From CALGYY01 sp963678485 (GTDB lineage: Bacteria; Bacteroidota; Bacteroidia; Bacteroidales; CAIWKO01), in assembly GCA_963678485.1 (NCBI GenBank), contig OY782882.1, forward strand, positions 1,550,001 through 1,614,000: a stretch of 64,000 nt of DNA. Direction: 5' to 3'. Below the pieces are notes generated by a model. It searched no databases. It was given only the letters and a program-made list of their open reading frames with translations, and was not told the DNA's origin. Both the position numbers and the translations under genes were made by a program. Below are positions 36,266 to 45,875 of this stretch, in pieces. How positions within the stretch are numbered: the first letter of the stretch is position 1; each line of letters begins with the position of its first letter.

Positions 36266-37879
36266 CTAAAAAATAAAATCGGTGGATAAAAATCCTGATT
36301 TGTTATCCTGCAAAATTTCGCGGATAATCTTCTTGTTTCCATCTGTATCTTTTGCAGCAAATAATGTTCTTATAGAAAATACTCTCAACGCATCGTGCAC
36401 CGAAAGCGTACCTTCGGCAGAGTCCTTTCTTCCGGTAAAAGGAAAACTGTCAGGGCCACGTTGGCACTGTGAATTAATATTAACTCTGCAAACCTGATTA
36501 ATCAGAATATCGGTTAACTGTGCAATCTGACCGGAATCTCTGCCGAAGATACTGGCTTGTTGTCCATAGTTTGAGTTAATCACATATTCCAGGGGTTCAC
36601 TGATGTTTTTATATCTCACTACAGGAATCACAGGACCAAACTGCTCTTCGTGATACACCTTCATTTTTTCATTGACATTACAAAGAATTGCTGGAAAAAA
36701 ACACGAGCGGTTGAATGCGCCACCACTGGGATTCATGACTTTTGCACCATGCGTAATAGCATCATTAATTAAATCTGTAAGATAGCTTGATTTATCTGTT
36801 TCTGGCAAAGGCGTAATATTTACATCAGCATCCCATGGCATCCCCAACTTAAGCTTCTCAACTTCTTCGACCAGCTTTTGAATAAACGCATCGGCAATGT
36901 CTTCCTGTACGAATAGAATTTTAAGTGCTGTACACCGCTGTCCATTAAAGGATAATGCTCCGGTGACACATTCTTTTACTGTTTCGTCTAAATCCGCATC
37001 ATGCAGAATAATCCCCGGATTCTTAGCTTCCAGCCCAAGCACACATTTCAAACGATGTGGTTTTGGATGCTGCTTCTTTAAAATGTCGGCCACTCTGCTT
37101 GATCCAATAAATGCAAGCACATCCACTTTCCCCGATTCCATAAGTGGTCCAATGACCTGCTGACCATTTCCATACACAGTATTAACTACTCCCTTTGGAA
37201 AAGCTTGAGCAAAAGCACGCAGCAGAGGATAATGCAGTAGTACGCCAAGTTTTGGCGGTTTAAATATTATAGTATTGCCCATAATCAGGGCAGGGATGAG
37301 TGTGGTAAATGTTTCGTTCAGCGGGTAATTATAAGGCCCCATGCAAAGCACAACACCCAAAGGTGCGCGTCTGATTTGAGCAATAATACCTTGCGAAATG
37401 GTAAAACGCGAGGCATCCCTGTCAAGGTTCTTTAAGGCCTCGATGGTGTCATTGATATACTCTACTGTCCGGTCAAATTCCTTTTCCGCATCTTTAAGGC
37501 TTTTGCCAATCTCCCACATAAGCAAACGAACCACATTGTCTCGCTCTTCCTTCATTAGAAGTACAAAATTTCTAATGCAGCCAATGCGGTTTTCAATACT
37601 CATAGATGGCCATTCACCTTTTCCGTAGTTAAATGCGACAGATGCAGCCTCGAGTGCCTCCAATGCAACCTCCTTCCCCATTAAAGGATAACTTCCTATT
37701 ACATTAGATAATGTATTCTTGTCGCGTAGAAATATTGGCGACAGCACCTCTTGCATGGTTTCATTCCATTGCCTGATATCCCCGTTTATCAGATATTCCC
37801 TCTGAATCACTGGTATTGCGAGTGCATGTTTGCGCTCAATACTGACTTTTTCCGGAAAAATCGAATCATTTATTTCCAT
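36266..37879 (-). CDS. GapN-like aldehyde dehydrogenase with shifted Glu
   Basis: A 537-residue member of the aldehyde dehydrogenase superfamily, most like enzymes annotated as non-phosphorylating, NADP-dependent glyceraldehyde-3-phosphate dehydrogenase. PYNYPLN with the oxyanion Asn at 184 and FNGQRC with the nucleophilic Cys at 316 are present. Where the family has E-L-G-G-K this protein reads G-L-E-A-K (282-286): the general-base Glu aligns with Gly 282 and a Glu sits two places later at 284. That may alter the mechanism or mark a subfamily. The gene is divergent from the efflux operon. The exact substrate is unproven. Confidence 0.8.
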   Translation of the reverse strand: MEINDSIFPEKVSIERKHALAIPVIQREYLINGDIRQWNETMQEVLSPIFLRDKNTLSNVIGSYPLMGKEVALEALEAASVAFNYGKGEWPSMSIENRIGCIRNFVLLMKEERDNVVRLLMWEIGKSLKDAEKEFDRTVEYINDTIEALKNLDRDASRFTISQGIIAQIRRAPLGVVLCMGPYNYPLNETFTTLIPALIMGNTIIFKPPKLGVLLHYPLLRAFAQAFPKGVVNTVYGNGQQVIGPLMESGKVDVLAFIGSSRVADILKKQHPKPHRLKCVLGLEAKNPGIILHDADLDETVKECVTGALSFNGQRCTALKILFVQEDIADAFIQKLVEEVEKLKLGMPWDADVNITPLPETDKSSYLTDLINDAITHGAKVMNPSGGAFNRSCFFPAILCNVNEKMKVYHEEQFGPVIPVVRYKNISEPLEYVINSNYGQQASIFGRDSGQIAQLTDILINQVCRVNINSQCQRGPDSFPFTGRKDSAEGTLSVHDALRVFSIRTLFAAKDTDGNKKIIREILQDNKSGFLSTDFIF

Positions 37880-37903
37880 AATTCATTTTTATCTAATTCC
37901 TTC

Positions 37904-37911
37904 CAAACTTA
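37904..37911 (-). promoter_or_regulatory. -7 promoter element for the GapN-like gene
   Basis: Minus-strand TAAGTTTG matches TAnnTTTG, 24 bases before the start codon at 37879. No -33 TTG is seen. Confidence 0.45.
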
Positions 37912-37992
37912 GTAAAAATGCAGCGATTTCTTAATGTTTTGTTCACCTCAAGGTCAAATCTTAAAATATTTAACATAAACTTAAGAAACTTT

Positions 37993-38015
37993 TTATGGGA
38001 AAATAGTTTCCATAA
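37993..38015. promoter_or_regulatory. Candidate TetR operator
   Basis: Arms TTATGGGAAA and TTTCCATAA are inverted repeats with one bulged G, separated by ATAG. The site covers the expected -33 zone of the efflux-operon promoter, so a bound repressor would block RNA polymerase. Confidence 0.5.
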
Positions 38016-38027
38016 GCTTTTTCTATA

Positions 38028-38035
38028 TACTTTTG
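38028..38035 (+). promoter_or_regulatory. -7 element of the efflux operon, next to the ATG
   Basis: TACTTTTG ends only four bases before the ATG at 38040. Transcription would start at or within a few bases of that codon. Confidence 0.5.
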
Positions 38036-38039
38036 TACC

Positions 38040-38660
38040 ATGGATGAGAAAACATTTGCTTTGCTGGAAAAAGTTTCCGCCTTATATAATAAGTATGGAA
38101 TTCGCAGCGTGACAATGGATGACCTTGCCACACAGCTTGGTATTTCAAAAAAGACGCTTTACGAACATTTTGAAGACAAGAATGATCTCGTTAAGCAAAC
38201 ATTGACACATCAGATGCGAAAAACTGATTGTGAATTTAAGGAAATGGCATTGCACAAGCAAAATGCGATAGAAACCTTGCTGTCCATTAGTGACATTATT
38301 GCCCGCAACATGAGTGAAATGAATCCTTCATTGACATTTGATTTAATGAAGTATTATCCGGATTGCTGGGAGCTCTTGCTTGAATTCAAGCGGGAACGTG
38401 TATTTAATAGTGTAAAAGCCAATCTTGTTTCCGGGATCAAAGAAGGCCTTTATCGTAAAGATTTCGATCCAGATGTCATTGCACATTTATATGTAAGTAG
38501 GATGCGCGGAGGAATGGATACAGAATCATTTCCTAATATTCAACAAAACTTTTCTGCATTTTTTAAAGAATTAATTACTTATCATATTCGCGGAATTGCG
38601 AGCACAAAAGGACTAGAGGTCTTCGAAAAAATTTCTAAAAATCACAAATTATTTCAATAA
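38040..38660 (+). CDS. TetR/AcrR-family transcriptional regulator
   Basis: A 206-residue repressor. The N-terminal helix-turn-helix domain is clear: YGIRSVTMDDLATQLGISKK followed by TLYEHFEDKNDLV at about residues 19-52. The C-terminal helical part is the ligand-binding and dimer domain, with no recognised ligand motif. It is the first gene of a unit with TolC, adaptor and RND pump genes (gap to TolC seven bases), so it probably represses the operon, itself included, and is released by a pump substrate. The upstream palindrome at 37993-38015 is the likely operator. The ATG lies so close to the -7 element that the mRNA may be leaderless. Confidence 0.92.
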   Translation: MDEKTFALLEKVSALYNKYGIRSVTMDDLATQLGISKKTLYEHFEDKNDLVKQTLTHQMRKTDCEFKEMALHKQNAIETLLSISDIIARNMSEMNPSLTFDLMKYYPDCWELLLEFKRERVFNSVKANLVSGIKEGLYRKDFDPDVIAHLYVSRMRGGMDTESFPNIQQNFSAFFKELITYHIRGIASTKGLEVFEKISKNHKLFQ

Positions 38661-38667
38661 ACGATCT

Positions 38668-40023
38668 ATGAAACGGATACGAATTACATTACTGGGTTTG
38701 TTGATAATCGGGCTTATACCAACGGTCAATGCCCAGACAGGAACGCCGCAAACCTTTACACTTAAGGAAGCGCAGGATTATGCCGTCCTCAATAGTTACA
38801 AGACGATGAGCAGTGCGTTGGATGTTGAGATTGCGAAGAAACAGGTTAAACAATATACTTCGATTGGCTTACCTCAGATTAATGCTACCGGAAAATTAAT
38901 GGACTATATTGATATTCCAACATCGCTGATTCCAGGTGAAATGTTTGGAGCTCCTGCAGGAACTATGATTCCAATTAAGTTTGGAACCAAATATAATATG
39001 AGTGGAAGCATTGATGCCAGTCAGTTAATATTTGATGGAACCTACATTATTGGTCTAAAGACGGCTAAAGTCTATGTAAATATGACCAAGACCAACCAAC
39101 TAAAATCTCAGCAGGACATAAAGGAAGCTGTCACTCAAGCTTATTATTTGGTTCTGGTGGCAAAAGAAAACCGCATGGTCCTTGACTCAACTATTCTGAA
39201 CATGCGCAATACATTAAAGCAAACAACAGAGTTCCAGAAAAACGGCTTCATTGAAGGGACTGATGTAGATCAAATCAGTTTACTGATATCTAACTTGGAG
39301 AGTAAACTTGCGATGGTCGACCGTCAGATTGAACTTGCAGAGAACATGCTTAAGTTCCAAATGGGAATGGACCTATCAACTCAGATGACACTCACCGACA
39401 AGCTGGATGACCTTTTATTACAAGCCTTCGCGTCGAATTTAGTAGATAAAGAATTCCAACCTGAGAACCATATTGACTACAAGTTGCTCTCAACTTCAAA
39501 CGAAATTGCACGCTTGCAATACAAAATGGACAAATTCAAATATATGCCATCTCTGGTTGCAATTGGAAGCATGTCGTATAGCGCACAACGTAATGAATTC
39601 AATTTTTTCAAATCAGGAGATCAATATCCTTGGTATCGAACAAGCATTGTTGGCCTTTCTCTTAGTGTTCCCATTTGGAGCTCCGGTTCCCGCTATTATA
39701 AGATTCAGATGAGCAAATACACCGTACAGAAGAATGAAATTACCTTGAAGCAAGTAAGTCAGGGCCTCACCTTGGAAGTACAGAATGCACGATCAACCCT
39801 GCGAACCTACACCACCCAATATCAAAACGAATTAAATAATATGGCCCTCAGTAAAAAGATTTACAACAAAACTCTGATTAAATACAAAGAGGGTGTGAGC
39901 AGCAGCATGGATCTGACTCAGGCACACAATCAGTATTTGAGCACTCAGGGCACATATTTCAACACTATTCTGGAATTACTCAACGCTAATTCCAAATTGA
40001 ACAAGGCACTTAATAATTACTAA
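38668..40023 (+). CDS. TolC-family outer-membrane efflux protein
   Basis: A 451-residue outer-membrane channel subunit. A signal peptide (about 1-23, ending VNAQT) is followed by the TolC repeat pattern: the FTLKEAQDYAVLNS segment, long amphipathic helices with YTSIGLPQINATG, and strand pairs such as SLSVPIWSSGSRYYKI and the C-terminal YKEGVSSSMDLTQAHNQYLSTQG. It should trimerise and connect the RND pump to the outside. It belongs to the TetR-TolC-adaptor-RND operon with 19 bases to the next gene. Confidence 0.93.
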   Translation: MKRIRITLLGLLIIGLIPTVNAQTGTPQTFTLKEAQDYAVLNSYKTMSSALDVEIAKKQVKQYTSIGLPQINATGKLMDYIDIPTSLIPGEMFGAPAGTMIPIKFGTKYNMSGSIDASQLIFDGTYIIGLKTAKVYVNMTKTNQLKSQQDIKEAVTQAYYLVLVAKENRMVLDSTILNMRNTLKQTTEFQKNGFIEGTDVDQISLLISNLESKLAMVDRQIELAENMLKFQMGMDLSTQMTLTDKLDDLLLQAFASNLVDKEFQPENHIDYKLLSTSNEIARLQYKMDKFKYMPSLVAIGSMSYSAQRNEFNFFKSGDQYPWYRTSIVGLSLSVPIWSSGSRYYKIQMSKYTVQKNEITLKQVSQGLTLEVQNARSTLRTYTTQYQNELNNMALSKKIYNKTLIKYKEGVSSSMDLTQAHNQYLSTQGTYFNTILELLNANSKLNKALNNY

Positions 40024-40042
40024 TACTAAATACAAAACATAT

Positions 40043-41152
40043 ATGAAAAAGGTTATTTATTTGTTGAGCTTCATGCTGGTCTTCGTGGCCTGTAATCGCC
40101 CAACTGACAAAAAAGCAGAATTAGACAAACTTCGCGCGGAAAGGGACAAACTGAGCGAACAGATTAAAACATTAGAAAATGAAATCGCTGCAGAAGGCGG
40201 CACAACAGTAAAATTAAAACAAGTTGCTGTATCACCAGTTGAACCAACCACCTTCAGAAGTTTTGTTGAAATTCAGGGCAAGGTGGACGGAGACGAAAAC
40301 ATTGCATTGAGTTCAAAAATGGCAGGTTTCATCACATCCATTCCTGTTCAGCAAGGCGAGCCGGTTCGCAAGGGACAATTGCTTGCAACCTTCGATGATC
40401 AGGTTATGCAGCAGTCGATGAAAGAACTTGAATCTGCGCTGGCATTTGCAACAGATATTTATACAAAACAGAAAAACCTTTGGGATCAGAATATTGGTTC
40501 AGAAGTGCAATTTCTGACAGCAAAAAATAATAAGGAATCCTTGGAGAACAAAATCAAAACCCTGAAAGAACAATTAGCTATGATGCGCATTGTATCTCCG
40601 ATTCAGGGCACTATCGAAGAGATTCCCATTAAGGTTGGACAGTATGTTGCTCCGGGTATGACCACCTTCAGGGTAGTGAACTTTACCAAAGTTAAAGTTA
40701 CTGCTGAAATCGCCGAAGCCTATTCTCCTAAGGTTTCACCTGGAGATAGCGTTATTATTTTCTTCCCCGATTTCAATGAAGAAGTGAAAACAAAATTGAA
40801 TTTTACCAGTAAATTCATCAATCCTACAAACCGCACATTTCAGGTGGAATGCAGACTTAATCCCGGTAAATTACAATTCAAAGCCAATATGATTGCAGTG
40901 GTAAAAATCCAGGATTATAAAGCTGAAAATGCCATTGTAATTCAGGATAATCTTATTCAGAAAACCATGCGTGAGCAAGCCGTATTCGTTGTAAAAACAG
41001 AAGGTGGAAAAAACATCGCACGCAAACAAATTGTAAAAATTGGACAGACCTATAATGGACTTGTTGAAATTACTGACGGATTAAAAGCAGGTGATAAGCT
41101 TATCACTACAGGATATCAGGAATTACTCGACGGACAGGAAGTCAAATTTTAA
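40043..41152 (+). CDS. RND efflux periplasmic adaptor lipoprotein
   Basis: A 369-residue membrane-fusion protein. It begins with a lipoprotein signal (lipobox FVAC, Cys 17), then a predicted coiled coil (about 22-52), a barrel-sandwich half VDGDENIALSSKMAGFI, the helical hairpin, and the second lipoyl half RIVSPIQGTIEEIPIKVGQYV. The beta-barrel and membrane-proximal domains follow, ending in GDKLITTGYQELLDGQEVKF. It bridges the inner-membrane pump and the TolC-like channel. It is third in the efflux operon. Confidence 0.94.
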   Translation: MKKVIYLLSFMLVFVACNRPTDKKAELDKLRAERDKLSEQIKTLENEIAAEGGTTVKLKQVAVSPVEPTTFRSFVEIQGKVDGDENIALSSKMAGFITSIPVQQGEPVRKGQLLATFDDQVMQQSMKELESALAFATDIYTKQKNLWDQNIGSEVQFLTAKNNKESLENKIKTLKEQLAMMRIVSPIQGTIEEIPIKVGQYVAPGMTTFRVVNFTKVKVTAEIAEAYSPKVSPGDSVIIFFPDFNEEVKTKLNFTSKFINPTNRTFQVECRLNPGKLQFKANMIAVVKIQDYKAENAIVIQDNLIQKTMREQAVFVVKTEGGKNIARKQIVKIGQTYNGLVEITDGLKAGDKLITTGYQELLDGQEVKF

Positions 41153-41188
41153 TTTACTGCTGCCTTTATTTTTTGAAAGATCAAACAC

Positions 41189-44100
41189 ATGAAAAACGAA
41201 AAGTTTAAAGAATTTTTTGCGACGAGCTGGGCCATCAACAACAAAACCAGCACCTATATTATCGCCGCATTCATTACCATATTAGGTGTAATGAGCTACA
41301 TGAGCATCCCTAAGGAGCAGATACCGGAGATCATTATTCCAACCATTATGGTTAGTACGCCCTATCCTGGCACCAGTCCGGATGACATGAAAAACCTGGT
41401 GACCCGCCCCTTGGAAAAACAAATGAAATCGCTGGCTGGGGTTAAAAAGATAACATCGAATTCCATACAGGACTTTTCTGTAATCGTGGTTGAATTCAAC
41501 ACTGATGTCGCTGTTGCTGATGCCAAACAAAAAGTACGCGATGCTGTTGATAAAGCCAAACCCGACTTGCCCTCAACGTTGCCGCGCAGCCCGGATGTCA
41601 TGGAAATTGACTTCTCCGAAATTCCAATTATGTATATTCAGATTTCTGGTGATTATGACTTGCAGAAACTAAAAACCTATGGTGAAAAGTTGCAGGATCA
41701 AATTGAAGGATTACCTGAGATTACCCGTGTTGATATTGTTGGTGCTCTCGAACGTGAAATCCAGATCAATGTTGATATGTACAGAATGCAGGCAGCAAGT
41801 ATTACCTTATCAGATATAGAACGTGCTGTTGCATATGAAAACCTTACCATTTCGGCAGGCAACATCAACTCATACGGGATGAACCGCTCCATTAGGATTG
41901 TTGGGCAGTTTGTTGATATGAAGACCATCCAGAACATTGTGATGAAATCATCGAGTGGTGCAACCATTTACTTAAAAGATGTTGCAACCATTAAGGACAC
42001 GGTGAAGGAACAGGAAAGTTTCAGTCGTCTCAACGGACAGAATGTAATTACGCTGAATGTTGTGAAGAAAAGTGGCAAGAACCTGATTGATGCTTCTGAT
42101 AAAATCAAAGTAATACTTGCGGATGCTCAGAAAACCACACTTCCTCCCGATGTAAAAATTAATGTGTCGGGCGATATGTCGCGCTACACGCGCAATACCC
42201 TTGATGAACTCAATAATACCATCATCATTGGATTTATGCTGGTTATTCTGGTATTGATGTTTTTTATGGGATTTACGAATGCATTCTTTGTGGGACTCAG
42301 TGTGCCGCTTTCAATGTTCGTTGCTTATCTTATCATGCCCGGACTTGGTTTCTCCATGAACATGATTGTAATGTTCGGATTTATTTTCGCGCTTGGAATT
42401 GTGGTTGATGATGCTATTGTTGTAATTGAGAATACGCACCGAATACATCGAAAGGTACCGGATATTGTGACTGCGGCCAAGATGGCCGCGGGAGAAGTGT
42501 TCCTGCCGATTTTATCGGGCACATTAACTACATTGGCGCCTTTCTTTCCGCTCGCATTCTGGCCGGGAATCACAGGAAAGTTCATGTATTTCATGCCGGT
42601 TACTCTCATCCTAACGCTGTTTGCTTCATTGTTCGTGGCTTACATCATTAACCCAGTATTTGCAGTTTCCTTCATGAAACACGAATATGAGGAAAAAGTG
42701 AAAAAACCACGCATTAAATCATTAGCAATCATTGGAGCAGTTGCGTTTACTTTTGCAGGATTGTTCTATGCTGTAGGCTGGCCGGGCATGGCGAACTTCA
42801 CCATCTTTGTTTTCTTATTGATTGTACTGTATCAGTTTGTACTTAAAAAACTCATCAATCAGTTTCAGGAAAAGCTATGGCCTCGCGTCTTACGCTTATA
42901 TGAAAGAACGCTACGTGCAGTGATTCGTCGTAAAAGAGCTTACACTTTATTATGGGTTGTGGTCGCATTATTTTTCGCAACCATTATTGCTGTTATGCTG
43001 GTGAAACCGAAGGTATTGTTCTTCCCAGACAACGAGCCCAACAACTTATCAGTACTGATAACTATGCCGGTGGGTACGAATCAAAACACAACCGACTCTA
43101 TTTGCCGAATTGTTGAACGCCGTGTTTACGATGCGATTGGAGAAAACAATCCTGATGTTGAATCGGTAGTTTCTAATGTCACTGCAGGTGCTGGTGAAGG
43201 TACGTTCTTCGATCGTTCCTCATCGACGCATAAGGCAAAAATTACGGTGAATTTTGTGGAATACAAATTCCGTAAAGGACCGTCAACAAATTCCTACCTT
43301 TCTGATATAAGGGCTGCAGTGAAGGGTATTCCCGGAACTGAAATCGTAGTACAGAAAAATAAAATGGGTCCTCCAACAGGAAAACCAATTAGTATTGAGA
43401 TTTCCGGGGAGAATTTGGACGACCTGATCACTACTGCAGCAGGGTTCAAGCGGTATCTTGACTCATTACAAATTCCAGGCGTTGAAGAATTGAAGTCTGA
43501 CTTCATTAACAACAAACCTGAATTGGTTATTGCCATTGACCGTATTCGTGCAAATCGCGAAGGTATTTCTACAGGACAGATTGGCTCTGAGATTCGCACC
43601 GCTGTCTTTGGAAAAGAAATATCTAAATATAAAGAAGGTGAAGATGAATATCAGATTAACCTTCGTTACGAAAAAGACCAACGGGAGAACATCAACAACC
43701 TGATGAATCTTAAGATTACCTATAGGGATATGACCACGGGATTGCTGCGTCAGATTCCGCTTTCTTCTGTAGCAACCATACAAAGTCGCAGTACCTATGG
43801 TGGTATCAATCGTAAAGACTTGAAAAATGTTATTACGATTTCCTCAGAGGTATTAAGTGGATTCACCGCCAATGATATTGTAAATCGCATCGCTAAAGAA
43901 GCTGAGAGCTATTCAAAGCCCGCCGGTGTTGAAATTAAAATGGCAGGAGAACGCGACGACATGAGAGATGCAATGAACTTCCTGAGCAAGGCCATGTTAA
44001 TCGCCATTGGCTTGATCTTCTTTATTCTTATGACTCAGTTTAATTCTATCAGCAAGACGCTTATTATATTGAGTGAAGTATTCTTTAGTATCATTGGTGT

Positions 44101-44581
44101 ATTGCTGGGCATTATGATTTTTGGAATGTCAATCTCCGTAATTATGACAGGACTTGGCATCGTTGCACTGGGTGGAATTGTGGTAAGAAACGGAATATTG
44201 ATTGTGGAGTTCACCGATGTGTTGAAGAAAAAGGGATTACGCACACGTGAGGCAGTGGTTCAAGCGGGATTAACCCGTATTACTCCTGTGATTCTGACTG
44301 CAACGGCCACTATCCTTGGCTTGATTCCTTTGGCTGTCGGGTTGAATATAAATTTCGTCACCCTGTTCACCGAACTGAATCCCCATATTCATCTAGGGGG
44401 TGATAACGTGGCCTTCTGGGGCAACCTGAGCTGGACCATTATTTTTGGTTTAAGCTTCGCCACCTTCCTGACATTACTTTTTGTACCTGCCATGTATCTG
44501 GCATCCTACGCAATGAAGGTTCGATTCAAACGTCGCAGCCTGCATCGTAAAATTGCAAAGGGTATTCCTGTGAACGCCTAA
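41189..44581 (+). CDS. RND-family multidrug efflux pump permease
   Basis: A 1130-residue inner-membrane proton-driven transporter. The two-fold repeat of six helices with large periplasmic loops is visible. TM4 contains GIVVDDAIVVIENTH with the two Asp of the proton relay at about 407-408; TM10 reads GGIVVRNGILIVEF, where Arg stands in the position often filled by Lys. Motifs such as PGTSPDDMKNLVTRPLEKQ belong to the hydrophobe/amphiphile efflux class. It should export drugs, bile-like compounds or other amphiphiles. It is last in the operon and is followed by a strong terminator at 44591-44624. Confidence 0.95.
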   Translation: MKNEKFKEFFATSWAINNKTSTYIIAAFITILGVMSYMSIPKEQIPEIIIPTIMVSTPYPGTSPDDMKNLVTRPLEKQMKSLAGVKKITSNSIQDFSVIVVEFNTDVAVADAKQKVRDAVDKAKPDLPSTLPRSPDVMEIDFSEIPIMYIQISGDYDLQKLKTYGEKLQDQIEGLPEITRVDIVGALEREIQINVDMYRMQAASITLSDIERAVAYENLTISAGNINSYGMNRSIRIVGQFVDMKTIQNIVMKSSSGATIYLKDVATIKDTVKEQESFSRLNGQNVITLNVVKKSGKNLIDASDKIKVILADAQKTTLPPDVKINVSGDMSRYTRNTLDELNNTIIIGFMLVILVLMFFMGFTNAFFVGLSVPLSMFVAYLIMPGLGFSMNMIVMFGFIFALGIVVDDAIVVIENTHRIHRKVPDIVTAAKMAAGEVFLPILSGTLTTLAPFFPLAFWPGITGKFMYFMPVTLILTLFASLFVAYIINPVFAVSFMKHEYEEKVKKPRIKSLAIIGAVAFTFAGLFYAVGWPGMANFTIFVFLLIVLYQFVLKKLINQFQEKLWPRVLRLYERTLRAVIRRKRAYTLLWVVVALFFATIIAVMLVKPKVLFFPDNEPNNLSVLITMPVGTNQNTTDSICRIVERRVYDAIGENNPDVESVVSNVTAGAGEGTFFDRSSSTHKAKITVNFVEYKFRKGPSTNSYLSDIRAAVKGIPGTEIVVQKNKMGPPTGKPISIEISGENLDDLITTAAGFKRYLDSLQIPGVEELKSDFINNKPELVIAIDRIRANREGISTGQIGSEIRTAVFGKEISKYKEGEDEYQINLRYEKDQRENINNLMNLKITYRDMTTGLLRQIPLSSVATIQSRSTYGGINRKDLKNVITISSEVLSGFTANDIVNRIAKEAESYSKPAGVEIKMAGERDDMRDAMNFLSKAMLIAIGLIFFILMTQFNSISKTLIILSEVFFSIIGVLLGIMIFGMSISVIMTGLGIVALGGIVVRNGILIVEFTDVLKKKGLRTREAVVQAGLTRITPVILTATATILGLIPLAVGLNINFVTLFTELNPHIHLGGDNVAFWGNLSWTIIFGLSFATFLTLLFVPAMYLASYAMKVRFKRRSLHRKIAKGIPVNA

Positions 44582-44590
44582 ACAAAAAAA

Positions 44591-44624
44591 GAGGCCTGCT
44601 CAGTGAGCAGGCCTCTTTTTTTTT
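44591..44624 (+). terminator. Strong terminator after the efflux operon
   Basis: GAGGCCTGCTC and GAGCAGGCCTC pair perfectly around a three-base loop, followed by nine T. A-rich sequence on the other side means it may work in both directions. Confidence 0.92.
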
Positions 44625-44636
44625 GTTTTTATTTGA

Positions 44637-44747
44637 TTAAAAACTTACAAGATCAAATGCTTTTAATATGAGATACATCAATATCAACACATTAGTTGCA
44701 ACCAAAAACACTATCAGCATCTTCCGGGTTATCAAATCGTCTTTCAT
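44637..44747 (-). CDS. Possible 36-residue small membrane protein
   Basis: A minus-strand frame from ATG at 44747 to TAA at 44637 encodes MKDDLITRK followed by one hydrophobic helix (about residues 10-30) and a short tail. The charged N-terminus and single helix fit the pattern of small inner-membrane proteins. It lies in a gap of about 500 bases where nothing else is coding, ends near a terminator that could serve both strands, and has no convincing -7 element. It may be chance; the assignment is tentative. Confidence 0.35.
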   Translation of the reverse strand: MKDDLITRKMLIVFLVATNVLILMYLILKAFDLVSF

Positions 44748-45081
44748 TGCATTGTTAATTTGAGTTATACATTCTTAGAAGTATAGAATTCAATATATTT
44801 AGAACATTGACATTCTTCTACGTATTTTAGTGTACAATAATATGACATTTTCTGAAACACTACAAGTTTTGTTTAGGTTTTTTTACCCTTTTTGCAAATA
44901 TTTAACAGTTATTTTTATCAATATTTAATTAATCCACTGTTTTTCTTCGCATTATGAATACCGTATTTTAGCGGATAGATAAGTTTGAAGACTTGGAGAT
45001 CATTTAAGTTTAGTTACGTTTTCGACATAGGTAAACTAAGTATGTAATTAGAGAATGTAATAAAGATATCGTTGCATCCAT
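44748..45081. other. AT-rich intergenic region ahead of rnhB
   Basis: About 330 bases of very AT-rich sequence. I see no gene or RNA. TTAGTTAC near 45012 and GTAAACTAA near 45030 can form a weak hairpin. Confidence 0.5.
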
Positions 45082-45089
45082 TACTTTTG
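45082..45089 (+). promoter_or_regulatory. -7 promoter element for rnhB
   Basis: TACTTTTG matches TAnnTTTG, 37 bases before the start codon. Confidence 0.45.
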
Positions 45090-45126
45090 CAATCAACTGA
45101 TATTTTCAACCGACCATTATCCTATA

Positions 45127-45723
45127 ATGTTAAAGCGATATTTATCAAAAGGTATACTTGAGGCTGGGTGCGATGAAGCCGGTAGAGGCTGCCTCGCTGG
45201 ACCGGTCTTCGCGGCAGCAGTTATCCTCCCTGTAAAATTCCATGATCCGGGGCTTGACGATTCCAAGAAGTTAAGTTTGCCGCAGCGTCAGCGACTACGA
45301 TCAATTATTGAGCAGGAAGCGCTTTGCTGGGCTGTTGCCAGTTGCAGTCCTGAAGAAATTGACCGAATTAATATACTGAATGCTTCCATACTTGCCATGC
45401 AGCGGGCTGTTGATCAACTGAAGCTTCTGCCCGAATCTTTGCTGATCGACGGTAACCGCTTTCATCCTCACCGGGGAATCCCTCATCATTGCATTATTCG
45501 TGGTGATGGCAAATACCAGGCGATTGCAGCCGCCTCGATTTTAGCTAAAACGCATCGTGACGAATTTATGGAGAAACTTCATAGTGAATTCCCCTGCTAC
45601 GGCTGGAATCAGAATAAAGGATATCCCACCGCATTTCATCGCGAAGCTGTAAGACAGCACGGCCAATGTCCCCATCACCGTAAAAGCTTTCATTGCGCAG
45701 AGCAGCTTAAGCTTCCGTTTTAA
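45127..45723 (+). CDS. rnhB: Ribonuclease HII
   Basis: Endonuclease that nicks the RNA strand of RNA-DNA hybrids, including single ribonucleotides in DNA. The 198-residue protein shows AGCDEAGRGCLAGPVFAAAV with the catalytic Asp-Glu at 16-17, DDSKKLS, and SILAKTHRD with a further catalytic Asp. All acidic active-site residues are present. It has its own promoter and precedes a large T9SS cargo gene by about 150 bases. Confidence 0.96.
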   Translation: MLKRYLSKGILEAGCDEAGRGCLAGPVFAAAVILPVKFHDPGLDDSKKLSLPQRQRLRSIIEQEALCWAVASCSPEEIDRINILNASILAMQRAVDQLKLLPESLLIDGNRFHPHRGIPHHCIIRGDGKYQAIAAASILAKTHRDEFMEKLHSEFPCYGWNQNKGYPTAFHREAVRQHGQCPHHRKSFHCAEQLKLPF

Positions 45724-45789
45724 TGGCAGGTTGAACATCCTGATTCAGCAAGCCTTTTAGCCTGTTTTTTCAATAAAATCATTCATGTA

Positions 45790-45820
45790 TTGATTTTATA
45801 AGAATAATCTCATATATTTG
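45790..45820 (+). promoter_or_regulatory. Promoter for the 45876 T9SS cargo gene
   Basis: TTG at 45790-45792, a 20-base spacer, and TATATTTG at 45813-45820. The ATG follows at 45876. Confidence 0.6.
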
Positions 45821-45875
45821 TTGAGCTTCAGTGTTAGTATCTCATTCTGCCCAACACTCATCAAAATAAATATAC

